From Desulfovibrio sp. (GTDB taxonomy: Bacteria > Desulfobacterota > Desulfovibrionia > Desulfovibrionales > Desulfovibrionaceae), in NCBI RefSeq assembly GCF_019424165.1, contig NZ_JAHZAA010000005.1, positions 106,800 through 137,608 on the forward strand: 30,809 nt of DNA, given 5' to 3'. The stretch's first letter is position 1. Each line of letters begins with the position of its first letter. Under the pieces are notes generated by a model. That model was not told the DNA's origin and searched no databases. It saw only the letters and a program-made list of their open reading frames with translations. Positions 16,420 through 23,261 of the stretch are shown in pieces. A program made the position numbers and the translations under genes.

Positions 16420-16947
16420 ATGGCTCAGGCAGAAAACGATCTTTCTCCTGCTTTGGAAAATTATCTGGCTATAATTTTCAAACAAGAGTTCGCCACCGGG
16501 GCGTGCCGCCCGAGCGACATCGCCGAAGCGGCCAAAGTCGCCCGGCCTTCAGTGACCAACGCGCTGCGTACACTTGCCAAGCGGGGTTACATCAGCTACG
16601 CGCCATACAGCCTCGTGAACCTGACAGAAAAAGGCCTTGCCGCGGGGCAGCGCCTGGCCCACAGAAATATGGTTTTACAGGATTTTTTTCTGACAGTGCT
16701 GCAATTGCCCGAAGAAACCGCCGCCAATGTGGCCTGTATGCTGGAGCACGTCATTCCTGATGATGTGATGCTGCGTTGGCGTCTTTTTATGCTGTACATG
16801 CGCCACACCATGCCGCAGTGGGCTGACTGGCAGGAAAGGAGCATTGCCCTGCGCGAGGAACATTCGGCGCAAAAACACCGTTTGCCGGAAGGCGGAGAAG
16901 CGCCTCCGGCTATTGTGCATCGCCGTGATTTTGTGGAAGAAGGCTAG
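16420..16947 (+). CDS. DtxR/MntR-family metal-dependent transcriptional regulator
   Basis: A 175-residue regulator with an N-terminal winged helix (residues ~8-75, PSDIAEAAKVARPSVTNALRTL recognition region) and a helical dimerisation domain. The DtxR primary metal-site signature C-x-x-E-H is present as C106, E109, H110 (ACMLEHVIPDD). The ancillary-site residues corresponding to DtxR H79 and E83 appear to be Asn and Gln in my manual alignment, so metal preference may differ. There is no C-terminal SH3-like domain, as in MntR-type members. The start at 16420 has GAGGAG upstream. It sits 87 bases after the MATE gene on the same strand and could be autoregulated with it. Manganese and iron are both possible co-repressors. 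Confidence 0.85.
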   Translation: MAQAENDLSPALENYLAIIFKQEFATGACRPSDIAEAAKVARPSVTNALRTLAKRGYISYAPYSLVNLTEKGLAAGQRLAHRNMVLQDFFLTVLQLPEETAANVACMLEHVIPDDVMLRWRLFMLYMRHTMPQWADWQERSIALREEHSAQKHRLPEGGEAPPAIVHRRDFVEEG

Positions 16948-17096
16948 GGACTGTTTCTAAATGATTCTTTTGTCCAACTGGCTGCGTCAAAAGGCCACTC
17001 TTTACTCCAGTCATGTACTGTAAGAGTACACTCCTTTCGTAAAAAAAGCCTTTTTCCTTGCCCTTGGCGCAAAATCATCTATTTAGAAACAGCCCC
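16948..17096. repeat. Palindromic MITE-like repeat element (~150 bp)
   Basis: The ends are perfect 12-bp inverted repeats, CTGTTTCTAAAT (16951-16962) and ATTTAGAAACAG (17081-17092), flanked by GGGA and CCCC. Complementarity continues imperfectly inward, with GATT/AATC, GGCC/AGCC and a central 6-bp stem TGTACT and AGTACA around GTAAG near 17020. The whole unit could fold as one long hairpin. It begins at the dtxR-like stop codon. It encodes no protein, and could be a non-autonomous mobile element or an intergenic structured repeat that also ends the upstream transcript. Confidence 0.7.
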
Positions 17097-17336
17097 TGGA
17101 TGTAGTGTTTCCACAGGTTGTTCACCCTCGCGCCATTTTTGAAGCCGAATCCTTGGCGCCAATCACTGTAGGGCAGCTTTGCCAACCGTTAAGCAGGTAT
17201 TTGAAGCATTGATTGCTCTACATCCAGAGCATTTGCCCCGATGCCGGTTTTTGCCAGGGTTGCGTAAAGTCCGTTTTGCCGCAGCCCGGCGACAGGGCGG
17301 CTTTTGAAAAACAACCCTGGGCCTTCCGTTGTTCAA

Positions 17337-17378
17337 CCCGGAACCGACGACCGTGCGCGTCGGCTCCGGGCATTTTTT
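17337..17378. terminator. Terminator hairpin downstream of tonB
   Basis: Arms CCCGGAACCGACG (17337-17349) and CGTCGGCTCCGGG (17358-17370) pair over 13 positions with one mismatch or wobble. On the plus strand a T6 run follows (17373-17378). On the minus strand the hairpin lies about 22 bases past the tonB stop, preceded by A6, so it could act in both directions. It closes the ten-gene heme operon. Confidence 0.65.
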
Positions 17379-17392
17379 ATAACAGTCAAGGC

Positions 17393-18265
17393 TTATCGCA
17401 ACTTGTATTCGACAGGCACGCGCACGCTGAAAGCGGCTCCGCGTACGCCTGTATCCAGCCCTGCCAGTTTTTCTCCCAGTTCTCTGGTGGCGCTGTCAAG
17501 AGATGCCTGACCACTGCTTTTATGCAGGCTGCTGACAGTGACGCGTCCCTGAGCGTCCACACTGACCTGTAGTATGGCCAGGCCTTCGGCTCCGATGCGT
17601 CGCGCCTGCTTGGGATAGTTCTTGTACCTTTCCACGGCATTGACAATCTTGCTCAGGGCCATGTTACGCGCAGTAGCGGGAACATCCGTACTGCCGCCGA
17701 CAACACCGCCCACAACGCCTCCGGGTACTCCTCCTGCAACACCACCGGGTACGCCGCCCAGCACGCCGCCTTCTATGCCGCCGTCACGGCTGCCATCGGG
17801 ATGCCCCGCCTGATTGCGCGGCCCCGGCTTGGCATCAGGCGCGGGTTGAGCCTGCCTGCTTTCGCGTTTTTGCACGGGCGGTTTACGTGGAGCGGGTTTT
17901 TCCGCAACAGGAGGCTGGGGTTTGACCACGGGATTTTCCAGCACGGGTTTCGGCGGTTCCGGGCGCGTTTCGGCCACAGGAGGAACCGGCACGGTAAATG
18001 TGGATTCCTCGGCCAGAAGGAGTTTTTCCTTTTTGGGTACGGGCCGTTCATGACGTATCTGCATGTCGGCAAAGCGCATGGACATGGCAATGGGACCGGC
18101 AGCGGCCGCCGGGAGCGCCATGCTCGGCGGCCGGACAGATGCCAGCAGCAGCGCCACGGTCACAAACATGCAGGACATGAGGCTTACGGCATAGTTACGG
18201 CTGCGCCTTTGCGCGGCCGTGTCACAATGCCTCGCCCGACGCAGATGACTGGGTGCTGATAACAA
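17393..18265 (-). CDS. tonB: TonB energy-transducing protein
   Basis: The periplasm-spanning protein that passes proton-motive energy from ExbB-ExbD to the outer-membrane receptor. It has a basic N-terminal tail (RRARHC, QRRSRNY), one membrane span (MSCMFVTVALLLASV), a proline/lysine-rich linker, a glycine-rich GGV-type repeat tract and a C-terminal TonB fold (YPKQARRIGAEGLAILQVSVDAQG, ending VEYKLR). The start is uncertain. TTG at 18265 has a strong AGAGGGGGG six bases upstream, overlaps exbD by 44 bases and keeps the basic tail before the membrane span, so it is used here (290 residues). ATG at 18319 or 18178 are alternatives. It is the last gene of the heme operon, so this TonB is probably dedicated to the receptor encoded upstream. 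Confidence 0.85.
   Translation of the reverse strand: MLSAPSHLRRARHCDTAAQRRSRNYAVSLMSCMFVTVALLLASVRPPSMALPAAAAGPIAMSMRFADMQIRHERPVPKKEKLLLAEESTFTVPVPPVAETRPEPPKPVLENPVVKPQPPVAEKPAPRKPPVQKRESRQAQPAPDAKPGPRNQAGHPDGSRDGGIEGGVLGGVPGGVAGGVPGGVVGGVVGGSTDVPATARNMALSKIVNAVERYKNYPKQARRIGAEGLAILQVSVDAQGRVTVSSLHKSSGQASLDSATRELGEKLAGLDTGVRGAAFSVRVPVEYKLR
17690..17788 (-). repeat. Glycine-valine repeat tract within tonB
   Basis: About 12-bp periodic codons encode consecutive GGV-x units (GGVPGGVAGGVPGGVVGGV), a flexible linker between the proline-rich region and the C-terminal domain. Such tracts can change length by slippage. Confidence 0.6.
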
Positions 18266-18620
18266 AGCGTCCCCCCCTCTTGGTCTTGGCCTGATCCACC
18301 ACGTTGACAAAGGCGTCAAACGGGGCCTTTTCGTCCACGTGCAGATTCAGCAGTGCGCCGGGCATGGTGTCCAGCACCGCGGGCAGGTCATCTTTGCTGA
18401 TTTCCTTGCCTTCATGGTGCATGGTGCCGTCTTTCTTGATGGAAATAACAAGCTCCCGGCCATGCTCTGCGTCCGGCACGCCTTCTTCGGCTTTGGGCAG
18501 GACGATGTCCAGCACAGGTTTGCTGAATGAGGCGGTAAGAATGAAAAAAACCAGCAGCATGAAAACCACATCGATGAGTGGCGTGAGGTCAATGGTGGCC
18601 TCTTCGTCCAGATCAAACAT
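18222..18620 (-). CDS. exbD: ExbD/TolR biopolymer transport protein
   Basis: A 132-residue inner-membrane stator protein with one N-terminal span (LIDVVFMLLVFFILTASF) and a periplasmic domain. The conserved membrane aspartate of the family is present as the D in LTPLIDVVF, the proton-carrying residue. The start at 18620 has an excellent AAGGAGGAG. It is nine bases downstream of exbB and overlaps the probable tonB start. With ExbB it forms the proton-driven motor that energises TonB. Confidence 0.93.
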   Translation of the reverse strand: MFDLDEEATIDLTPLIDVVFMLLVFFILTASFSKPVLDIVLPKAEEGVPDAEHGRELVISIKKDGTMHHEGKEISKDDLPAVLDTMPGALLNLHVDEKAPFDAFVNVVDQAKTKRGGRFVISTQSSASGEAL

Positions 18621-18629
18621 GGCTCCTCC

Positions 18630-19316
18630 TTACGCGGGTTCTTTTTCCGCTTTGGCCGGGCATGTTCCGGCCTGGTCCGGCCTGGCGTGATTCGAGGCCG
18701 CTGCGGCTCCAAAGGCAGGCCGGGCCGCGCCCTGGCAAAGTTCAAGCGCCCGGTAACTGTGTTCAACAGCTTCTATATGAAAGCCTTTGAACTTGAGCAG
18801 CAGAAAATAATAGAAAATCAACATGGGAATGGCCACGCACAGCCCCATGACTGTGGTTATGAGTGCTTCCCATATGCCGCCTGCCAGTTGGGTGGGATCG
18901 GGCGCGGCTTTGGCCGCAATGGTCCGGAATACGCCCACCATCCCCAGAACAGTGCCAAGCAGGCCCAGAAGCGGAGCAATCATGGCAATAAGGCGCAGCC
19001 AGCAGAGGCTTTTGGTGACCTGCTCGAAGTTGCGGTGAAACAGATAGGCCACCTCCGCGCGGATATCCTGTGAATGGCCGCTATGGGTCTTGACCACGTC
19101 ACGGATGATGGCGATCAGGGGATTGTCGCTGCTGTTATTGCGCAGGCAGCGGCTTTCGCCCGTGTTTTCCAGATCAAGAAAACCGTGCTGGAAGTTTTTC
19201 CAGACAAGGGAAAGGTAGAAGAAGGTGCGCAGGGCAATGTACAGCCCCGCGCAACCCACAACTACAAGCGCGCAGCCCGAAGGGCCGATGGCTGAATAGA
19301 TTGAGGCCAGGGCCAC
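18630..19316 (-). CDS. exbB: ExbB/TolQ proton-channel protein
   Basis: A 228-residue MotA/TolQ/ExbB-family protein with three membrane segments: an N-terminal one (GCALVVVGCAGLYIAL) and the conserved pair (MIAPLLGLLGTVLGMVGVF and LITTVMGLCVAIPMLIFYYFL) that forms the proton channel. The open frame runs to 19454, but that would overlap the upstream flavodoxin gene by over 100 bases. GTG at 19316 (VALASIYSAIGPSG) with AAGGAAA-type spacing lies 16 bases after the flavodoxin stop and is the likely start. A C-terminal Ala-rich tail (FGAAAASNHARPDQ) is unusual but otherwise the length is normal. Confidence 0.9.
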   Translation of the reverse strand: MALASIYSAIGPSGCALVVVGCAGLYIALRTFFYLSLVWKNFQHGFLDLENTGESRCLRNNSSDNPLIAIIRDVVKTHSGHSQDIRAEVAYLFHRNFEQVTKSLCWLRLIAMIAPLLGLLGTVLGMVGVFRTIAAKAAPDPTQLAGGIWEALITTVMGLCVAIPMLIFYYFLLLKFKGFHIEAVEHSYRALELCQGAARPAFGAAAASNHARPDQAGTCPAKAEKEPA

Positions 19317-19332
19317 GGTATGTTTCCTTACC

Positions 19333-19881
19333 TTATATGTTTTCCTGAACAGGTGCTGCGCACTGCTTGTCGCAGAGGGTGCGGACAAAGGCTGTGAATG
19401 CTTCACGAGCCATGCGGCAGTCCTCGGCATCAGGATGCTTGGCGGCTTCTTCAAGCCGCGCGCGCCGTTCCTCGGTCATGGGGTGCGCGTCTCCGGCCAT
19501 TTTCTGCATCATGGCCACAATGGCGGGGTCCACACGCCCCTGGCAGAGAAATGTTCCCAGCACCCGATTGCCCCGCTCGGGATCATCAAGCAGAGCCTCG
19601 CCCTGAACTTTGCACTGGGCGGCGTGATCGGAATGGGGCCAGGCGCCCAGCGTGCCGAACAGGGCCACATTGCAGCCCGATATGCGCTCCATGTATTTTT
19701 GGGCTCCGGCATCGGGCATGCCCTTGTCTACCCAGTAACCCACGGCAACGAGGTCAAAACCCTTGGGATCGGGAGCCTCTTCCACCGGATGCAGGCTGCA
19801 CCCGGGCAGGGCTTCGGCCACAGCTTCGGCCACTTTGCGGGTATTTCCGGTACGGGAGGAGTAAACGACGAGGCTTTTCAT
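19333..19881 (-). CDS. Flavodoxin-like protein in heme operon (HmuF-like role suspected)
   Basis: A 182-residue flavodoxin-fold protein. The FMN phosphate loop is SSRTGNTRKV (residues 8-17), followed by family-like YWVDKG and GTLGAWP loops. Its start codon overlaps the hutX stop (TAATG), so the two are translationally coupled. In Fusobacterium nucleatum a flavodoxin-type protein, HmuF, encoded beside the anaerobic heme-degrading enzyme HmuW, is known to serve it as electron donor. The same association here suggests this protein reduces the [4Fe-4S] cluster of HutW. That function is inferred from context. The sequence alone supports only a flavodoxin-family call. Confidence 0.85.
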   Translation of the reverse strand: MKSLVVYSSRTGNTRKVAEAVAEALPGCSLHPVEEAPDPKGFDLVAVGYWVDKGMPDAGAQKYMERISGCNVALFGTLGAWPHSDHAAQCKVQGEALLDDPERGNRVLGTFLCQGRVDPAIVAMMQKMAGDAHPMTEERRARLEEAAKHPDAEDCRMAREAFTAFVRTLCDKQCAAPVQENI

Positions 19882-20417
19882 TAAATATTCTCCTTGCCGA
19901 AGGCTTCACGCAGGGCGAAAAAGCCATCGCGAGCTTCAGGAATAAGTTTTTTGTTTTCACGGCCCACATAGACGGAAAACAGAACCGCGCCCGCCGCGTC
20001 AAAGAACTGCACACTGTGGCTCTCCAGACCCATAAAGGGCAGGGAGAGAAAACAGATATGCGCCACTTCTTCGCTGCAGATATGCCCGCCCAGCGGCTGT
20101 CCGGACACGAGGTTGAAATAGCCGCCGCCGTGCTTGCCGGAGGGGATGCAGCCCTTGATTTCAATAACGCTGCGCCCATGACGCATAATAAAGGTTGCGC
20201 CGGGCCAGCGGGTAAGCCCGTCCCATACGGCGTCAAAATCCGTTTCACGGGTAAAGGCTCGCATGGTCGGCGGCAGAGCCTCGGCCGCGCGCAGTTCGCT
20301 TACCGAGCATTGGCGGGCGATGGTGTCGAGCATTACCATCTTTTTTTCAGCAAGCATTTTTTCCACTTGCTGGCACAGGCTTTCAGTCTGACAGGGGGTA
20401 GCGGGGCAGGTGGTCAT
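19881..20417 (-). CDS. hutX: HutX-family cytosolic heme carrier
   Basis: A 178-residue protein matching the HutX/HuvX heme-utilisation carrier family, which binds heme in the cytosol and hands it to the degrading enzyme. Visible family features are the MLDTIARQCSVSELRAAEALP N-terminal helices and the beta-rich core with GATFIMRHGRSVIEIKGCIP and GYFNL, ending VYVGRENKKLIP. The start at 20417 has AAAGGAG and lies 12 bases past the ECF ATPase. The stop overlaps the flavodoxin start. Between an importer and heme-processing genes, its assignment as a heme chaperone is well supported by context. Confidence 0.88.
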   Translation of the reverse strand: MTTCPATPCQTESLCQQVEKMLAEKKMVMLDTIARQCSVSELRAAEALPPTMRAFTRETDFDAVWDGLTRWPGATFIMRHGRSVIEIKGCIPSGKHGGGYFNLVSGQPLGGHICSEEVAHICFLSLPFMGLESHSVQFFDAAGAVLFSVYVGRENKKLIPEARDGFFALREAFGKENI

Positions 20418-20429
20418 GGCAATTCTCCT

Positions 20430-21887
20430 TTATGCCGCGGACGTGGCGGCGTTGCGGGTGTCGGCTTCTTCCGGCAGCGTGTCTTCATCGGCCTTGGTCA
20501 GGGGCAGACGAAGAGCATGGCGGCCCATAAGGGCAAGAAGCTCCAGGTCGTGAGTAATAAGAAGTATGCAGCGGCCCTCTTTGGTCTGCTCCTCAAGGGC
20601 CTGGGCAAGGCGGGTCATGTTCAGGCCGTCCAGGCCGCTTGTAGGCTCGTCCAGGATGAGCAGACCGGGCTTTTTCGCCAGGGCGCAGGCAATGACAAGC
20701 CGCTGTTTTTCGCCGCCCGACAATGACTGGGGGTGGCGCAGGGCCAGATCTTCCAGACCGAATGCGGTCAAAAGGGCCATGGCCTCGCCCTTGTCGCGGC
20801 AACCGGCCAGTTCCAGGCAGGTGCGCACTTCAGCCAGGGCGGTGCGCATATGCAACTGGTGGTCGGCATTCTGCAGGACAATGCCTGTGCGGGACAGACG
20901 CTCGGCATTGGTCAGGAGCTGGCCCGACAGGCGTATTTCCCCTGCCTGGGGCCGGTTCAGCCCGGCCAGCACCCGCGCCAGGGTGGTTTTACCCGTGCCG
21001 TTGGGGCCGATCAGGGCAGTGAAGCCGGCGGGCAGGCTCATGCGGGCGTTTTCATACAACGGTTGCTGGTCCTTGTGGGCGTAGGTCAGGCCATGTACGT
21101 CCACAAGCTTTTCGCCTGCTTCGGAAGAAGAAGGCAGCAAGGGACGGGCATCAGGCACGCAGGCCTGGCGTAAACCGTAGCGGGCGCGCAGTTCGGCATC
21201 CTGAAGGATGGAAAAGTCGCCTTCTTCCTGGATGCGGCCATCCTGCATGATCACGACCCTGTCGGCCACGTCGGCCAGCCAGTACAGACGGTGGTCCACC
21301 ACCAGGATGGCCATGCCTTTCTGCTTGAGCTCATTGAGGCGCAGGGCCAGCTCCGCCGTGGATTCCGGATCAAGGTTGGCTGTCGGCTCATCCAGGATGA
21401 GCGCCTGCGGATGCTGTGTCCATAAAACGGCAAGCCCCACCTTCTGCTTCTGGCCTTCGGAAAGCTCGTGGATGGAAGACCCCAGCAGGGGCTCCAGCCC
21501 GAAGTGGCGCACTGCGCCGTTGACGGCTTCGTGCATCTGCGGCACGGCAATACCTTGCCATTCGAGGGCAAAGGACAGTTCGTCCTCCACGTTGAGAGCA
21601 AAAAACTGCTGTTCCGGATCCTGAAAAAGGGTGCCGGCCTGACGCGCCAGCCGGGGCAGTCCCTGTTCTGTCGTAGGTACGCCGTTGACCAGAACGCGGC
21701 CTTCGAGCTTGCCTTCAAAATGCAGAGGGCACAGGCCGTTTGCCAGACGGATGAGGGTGGATTTTCCACAGCCGCTGGCTCCGGTGCAAAGCACCAGCTC
21801 GCCCGGTTTGACCTGCAAGGAGATATCGCGCACTGCGGGCCGCTGCTGGAATGGATAGGTGTAGGTGACATTGTCAAAACGCAGCAT
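20430..21887 (-). CDS. ECF transporter ATPase, two fused ABC domains
   Basis: A 485-residue protein with two complete ABC cassettes, equivalent to EcfA1 and EcfA2 in one chain. Domain 1 has Walker A GASGCGKST, signature LSEGQKQKV and Walker B ALILDEPTANLDP. Domain 2 has GPNGTGKTT, LSGGEKQRL and LLILDEPTSGLDG. Both have Q-loops with NADH/DPEQQ-like text typical of ECF and cobalt-type ATPases. The start is the ATG at 21887, whose A is shared with the ecfT stop (TGATG), with GGAGG nearby. The frame to 21929 is an overlap only. It energises the EcfT and S-component pair encoded just upstream. Confidence 0.92.
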   Translation of the reverse strand: MLRFDNVTYTYPFQQRPAVRDISLQVKPGELVLCTGASGCGKSTLIRLANGLCPLHFEGKLEGRVLVNGVPTTEQGLPRLARQAGTLFQDPEQQFFALNVEDELSFALEWQGIAVPQMHEAVNGAVRHFGLEPLLGSSIHELSEGQKQKVGLAVLWTQHPQALILDEPTANLDPESTAELALRLNELKQKGMAILVVDHRLYWLADVADRVVIMQDGRIQEEGDFSILQDAELRARYGLRQACVPDARPLLPSSSEAGEKLVDVHGLTYAHKDQQPLYENARMSLPAGFTALIGPNGTGKTTLARVLAGLNRPQAGEIRLSGQLLTNAERLSRTGIVLQNADHQLHMRTALAEVRTCLELAGCRDKGEAMALLTAFGLEDLALRHPQSLSGGEKQRLVIACALAKKPGLLILDEPTSGLDGLNMTRLAQALEEQTKEGRCILLITHDLELLALMGRHALRLPLTKADEDTLPEEADTRNAATSAA

Positions 21888-22666
21888 CAGCGCATACCTC
21901 CAGTCGGGCCGCCCATGGTGAACTGGCATACACCCGCGCCCACGACGACAAGCACGGCAGCCGCTATGAGCAGGCTGTCACGGCGCGTCCAGGCTTTTTT
22001 ACGGTAGGGGGTAAGGCTCTCGCCCATGCCGAGTCCCTTGAGTTCCGCCGCAATGCCCAGGTCTTCAGAGGTGCGCAGCGAGCGGAAAAGCAGGGGGGTA
22101 AACAAAAGGCGCAAGCTGAGCACGGGGTGACGGGTCAGGGTCCAGGGATTCAGGCGGTACCCGCGCAGCTTGAGGGATTCCGTTACCTGTTTGACGTCGT
22201 TTATAAACGTGGGAATAAACCGGATAATGACTGCCGAAGGCAGATAGATGCAAAAAGGCAGGCGCAGGCCGCGCAGGGCATCCAGCAGGTTCTGTACCCG
22301 GCTTGAAAGCGCAAGGGGCAGTACCACATGCATCATGGTAAGCATGCGCAGGAAAGGAATGGTCAGTGAGGCATAATCCATGCTGCCCATGAGCCGGGGC
22401 GAGATGCGGCCCATAACCCACACACAGCCCAGGGCCATGAGGCACATGACGGTCATAACGGCATAGGCCACAAGCAGGGCCTTGGGGCGGCGCATGAAAA
22501 GCGCGTAGCACAGCGATGCCGTCACGAGGACAAGCTGCCCCGCAAGGTTGGAAACGGCCAGCGTACCCACAGAAGCAAGAAGGCTCACCGCAAGTTTTGC
22601 CCGCACATCCGCCTCATAAAGCCAGCCTTGCGGCAACGGGGTATTACTGGCGTACAATGCCTGCAT
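21887..22666 (-). CDS. ecfT: ECF transporter T component
   Basis: A 259-residue transmembrane coupling protein (EcfT/CbiQ family) with several hydrophobic spans. The family-characteristic coupling helices with Ala-Arg-Gly-like motifs appear as SLKLRGY and LLFRSLRTSEDLGIAAELKGLG, which contact the ATPases. It starts at 22666 behind GGAG and overlaps the S-component gene by 23 bases; it ends one base into the ATPase gene. Such tight packing means the three ECF parts are dedicated to one substrate (group I arrangement). Confidence 0.9.
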   Translation of the reverse strand: MQALYASNTPLPQGWLYEADVRAKLAVSLLASVGTLAVSNLAGQLVLVTASLCYALFMRRPKALLVAYAVMTVMCLMALGCVWVMGRISPRLMGSMDYASLTIPFLRMLTMMHVVLPLALSSRVQNLLDALRGLRLPFCIYLPSAVIIRFIPTFINDVKQVTESLKLRGYRLNPWTLTRHPVLSLRLLFTPLLFRSLRTSEDLGIAAELKGLGMGESLTPYRKKAWTRRDSLLIAAAVLVVVGAGVCQFTMGGPTGGMR

Positions 22667-23189
22667 GACGCAGCTCCCTTACGGCTCCGACACCGGTAAA
22701 AAGACCCATAACAGCGCCAAGGTAGCCAAGAGCCACCACAGGTATGGCAGCCATGAGCATGGCGGGGTTTTCCCGCATGAACAGCCACGAGACACCCAAC
22801 GAGCAGACGCGGAACATGATGTCGAACACGGCCACGGCCACCAGTGGTCCCCAGGGCCTTGCATAACCGCCTACCAGCAGGGCCGCGGCCTCTGCCGTCA
22901 GGGCTGCCGCAAGCATGGCGGGCAGCAGGGTGAGGCTCGCACCGAGCAGCAGCGCGCTTACAAGCATGTTGATAAGCACAAAAAGTACCAGTGTGCCTGG
23001 TTTGCGCACCTTGAACAGCATAACTACCAGAAGGGTTGTGAACACGAGATTCTTCAGAAGAAGAGAAACCGGATTCATCCCCCCGCCAGCCAGGGCTATC
23101 AGCAGAGTGGATATTTTGGCAGCAGCCGAAAACACCCCGATGACCACCAGTTCGTGCGCGCTCCAATAGCGCTTGACCGTGGATTTCAT
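22644..23189 (-). CDS. ECF transporter S component, MptD/Trep_Strep-like
   Basis: The 181-residue substrate-binding membrane subunit of the ECF importer, with about six hydrophobic spans and little soluble sequence. The N-terminal pattern (ELVVIGVFSAAAK), the central LFKVRKPGTLVLFVL and the AALTAEAAALLVGGY region resemble the MptD-type (Trep_Strep) putative S components. No vitamin- or metal-specific S-component signature was recognised. It starts at 23189 with AGGAG, 72 bases past the TonB-dependent receptor. Because the operon also encodes a receptor, HutX and HutW, heme or a heme-derived tetrapyrrole is the likely cargo, but this is inference. Cobalamin, a metal or a siderophore remain possible. 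Confidence 0.82.
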   Translation of the reverse strand: MKSTVKRYWSAHELVVIGVFSAAAKISTLLIALAGGGMNPVSLLLKNLVFTTLLVVMLFKVRKPGTLVLFVLINMLVSALLLGASLTLLPAMLAAALTAEAAALLVGGYARPWGPLVAVAVFDIMFRVCSLGVSWLFMRENPAMLMAAIPVVALGYLGAVMGLFTGVGAVRELRHAGIVRQ

Positions 23190-23200
23190 ATATGTCTCCT

Positions 23201-23254
23201 GGCCCGTCTCTTACCTAAATTGAATTTGAATTTCAATATCAAAAGAGACGGGCC
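23201..23254 (-). promoter_or_regulatory. Long intercistronic hairpin between receptor and ECF genes
   Basis: Perfect 12-bp arms, GGCCCGTCTCTT (23201-23212) and AAGAGACGGGCC (23243-23254), enclose an AT-rich interior that contains its own 6-bp stem (ATTGAA 23219-23224, TTCAAT 23232-23237). On the minus-strand mRNA it begins seven bases after the receptor stop codon and ends directly before the AGGAG of the S-component gene. No T-run follows. It probably sets the ratio of receptor to importer by protecting a 3' end, partly terminating, or guiding cleavage. Confidence 0.7.
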
Positions 23255-23261
23255 ACCGTAC

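Larger units (their letters stand above)
16948..17392. other. 445-bp intergenic region between dtxR-like gene and tonB
   Basis: It holds the palindromic repeat at 16948-17096 and the hairpin at 17337-17378. A further 9-bp inverted repeat (CCAGGGTTG 17254-17262, CAACCCTGG 17312-17320) lies between them. No credible gene was found, and nothing else is recognised in 17097-17253. Confidence 0.6.
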
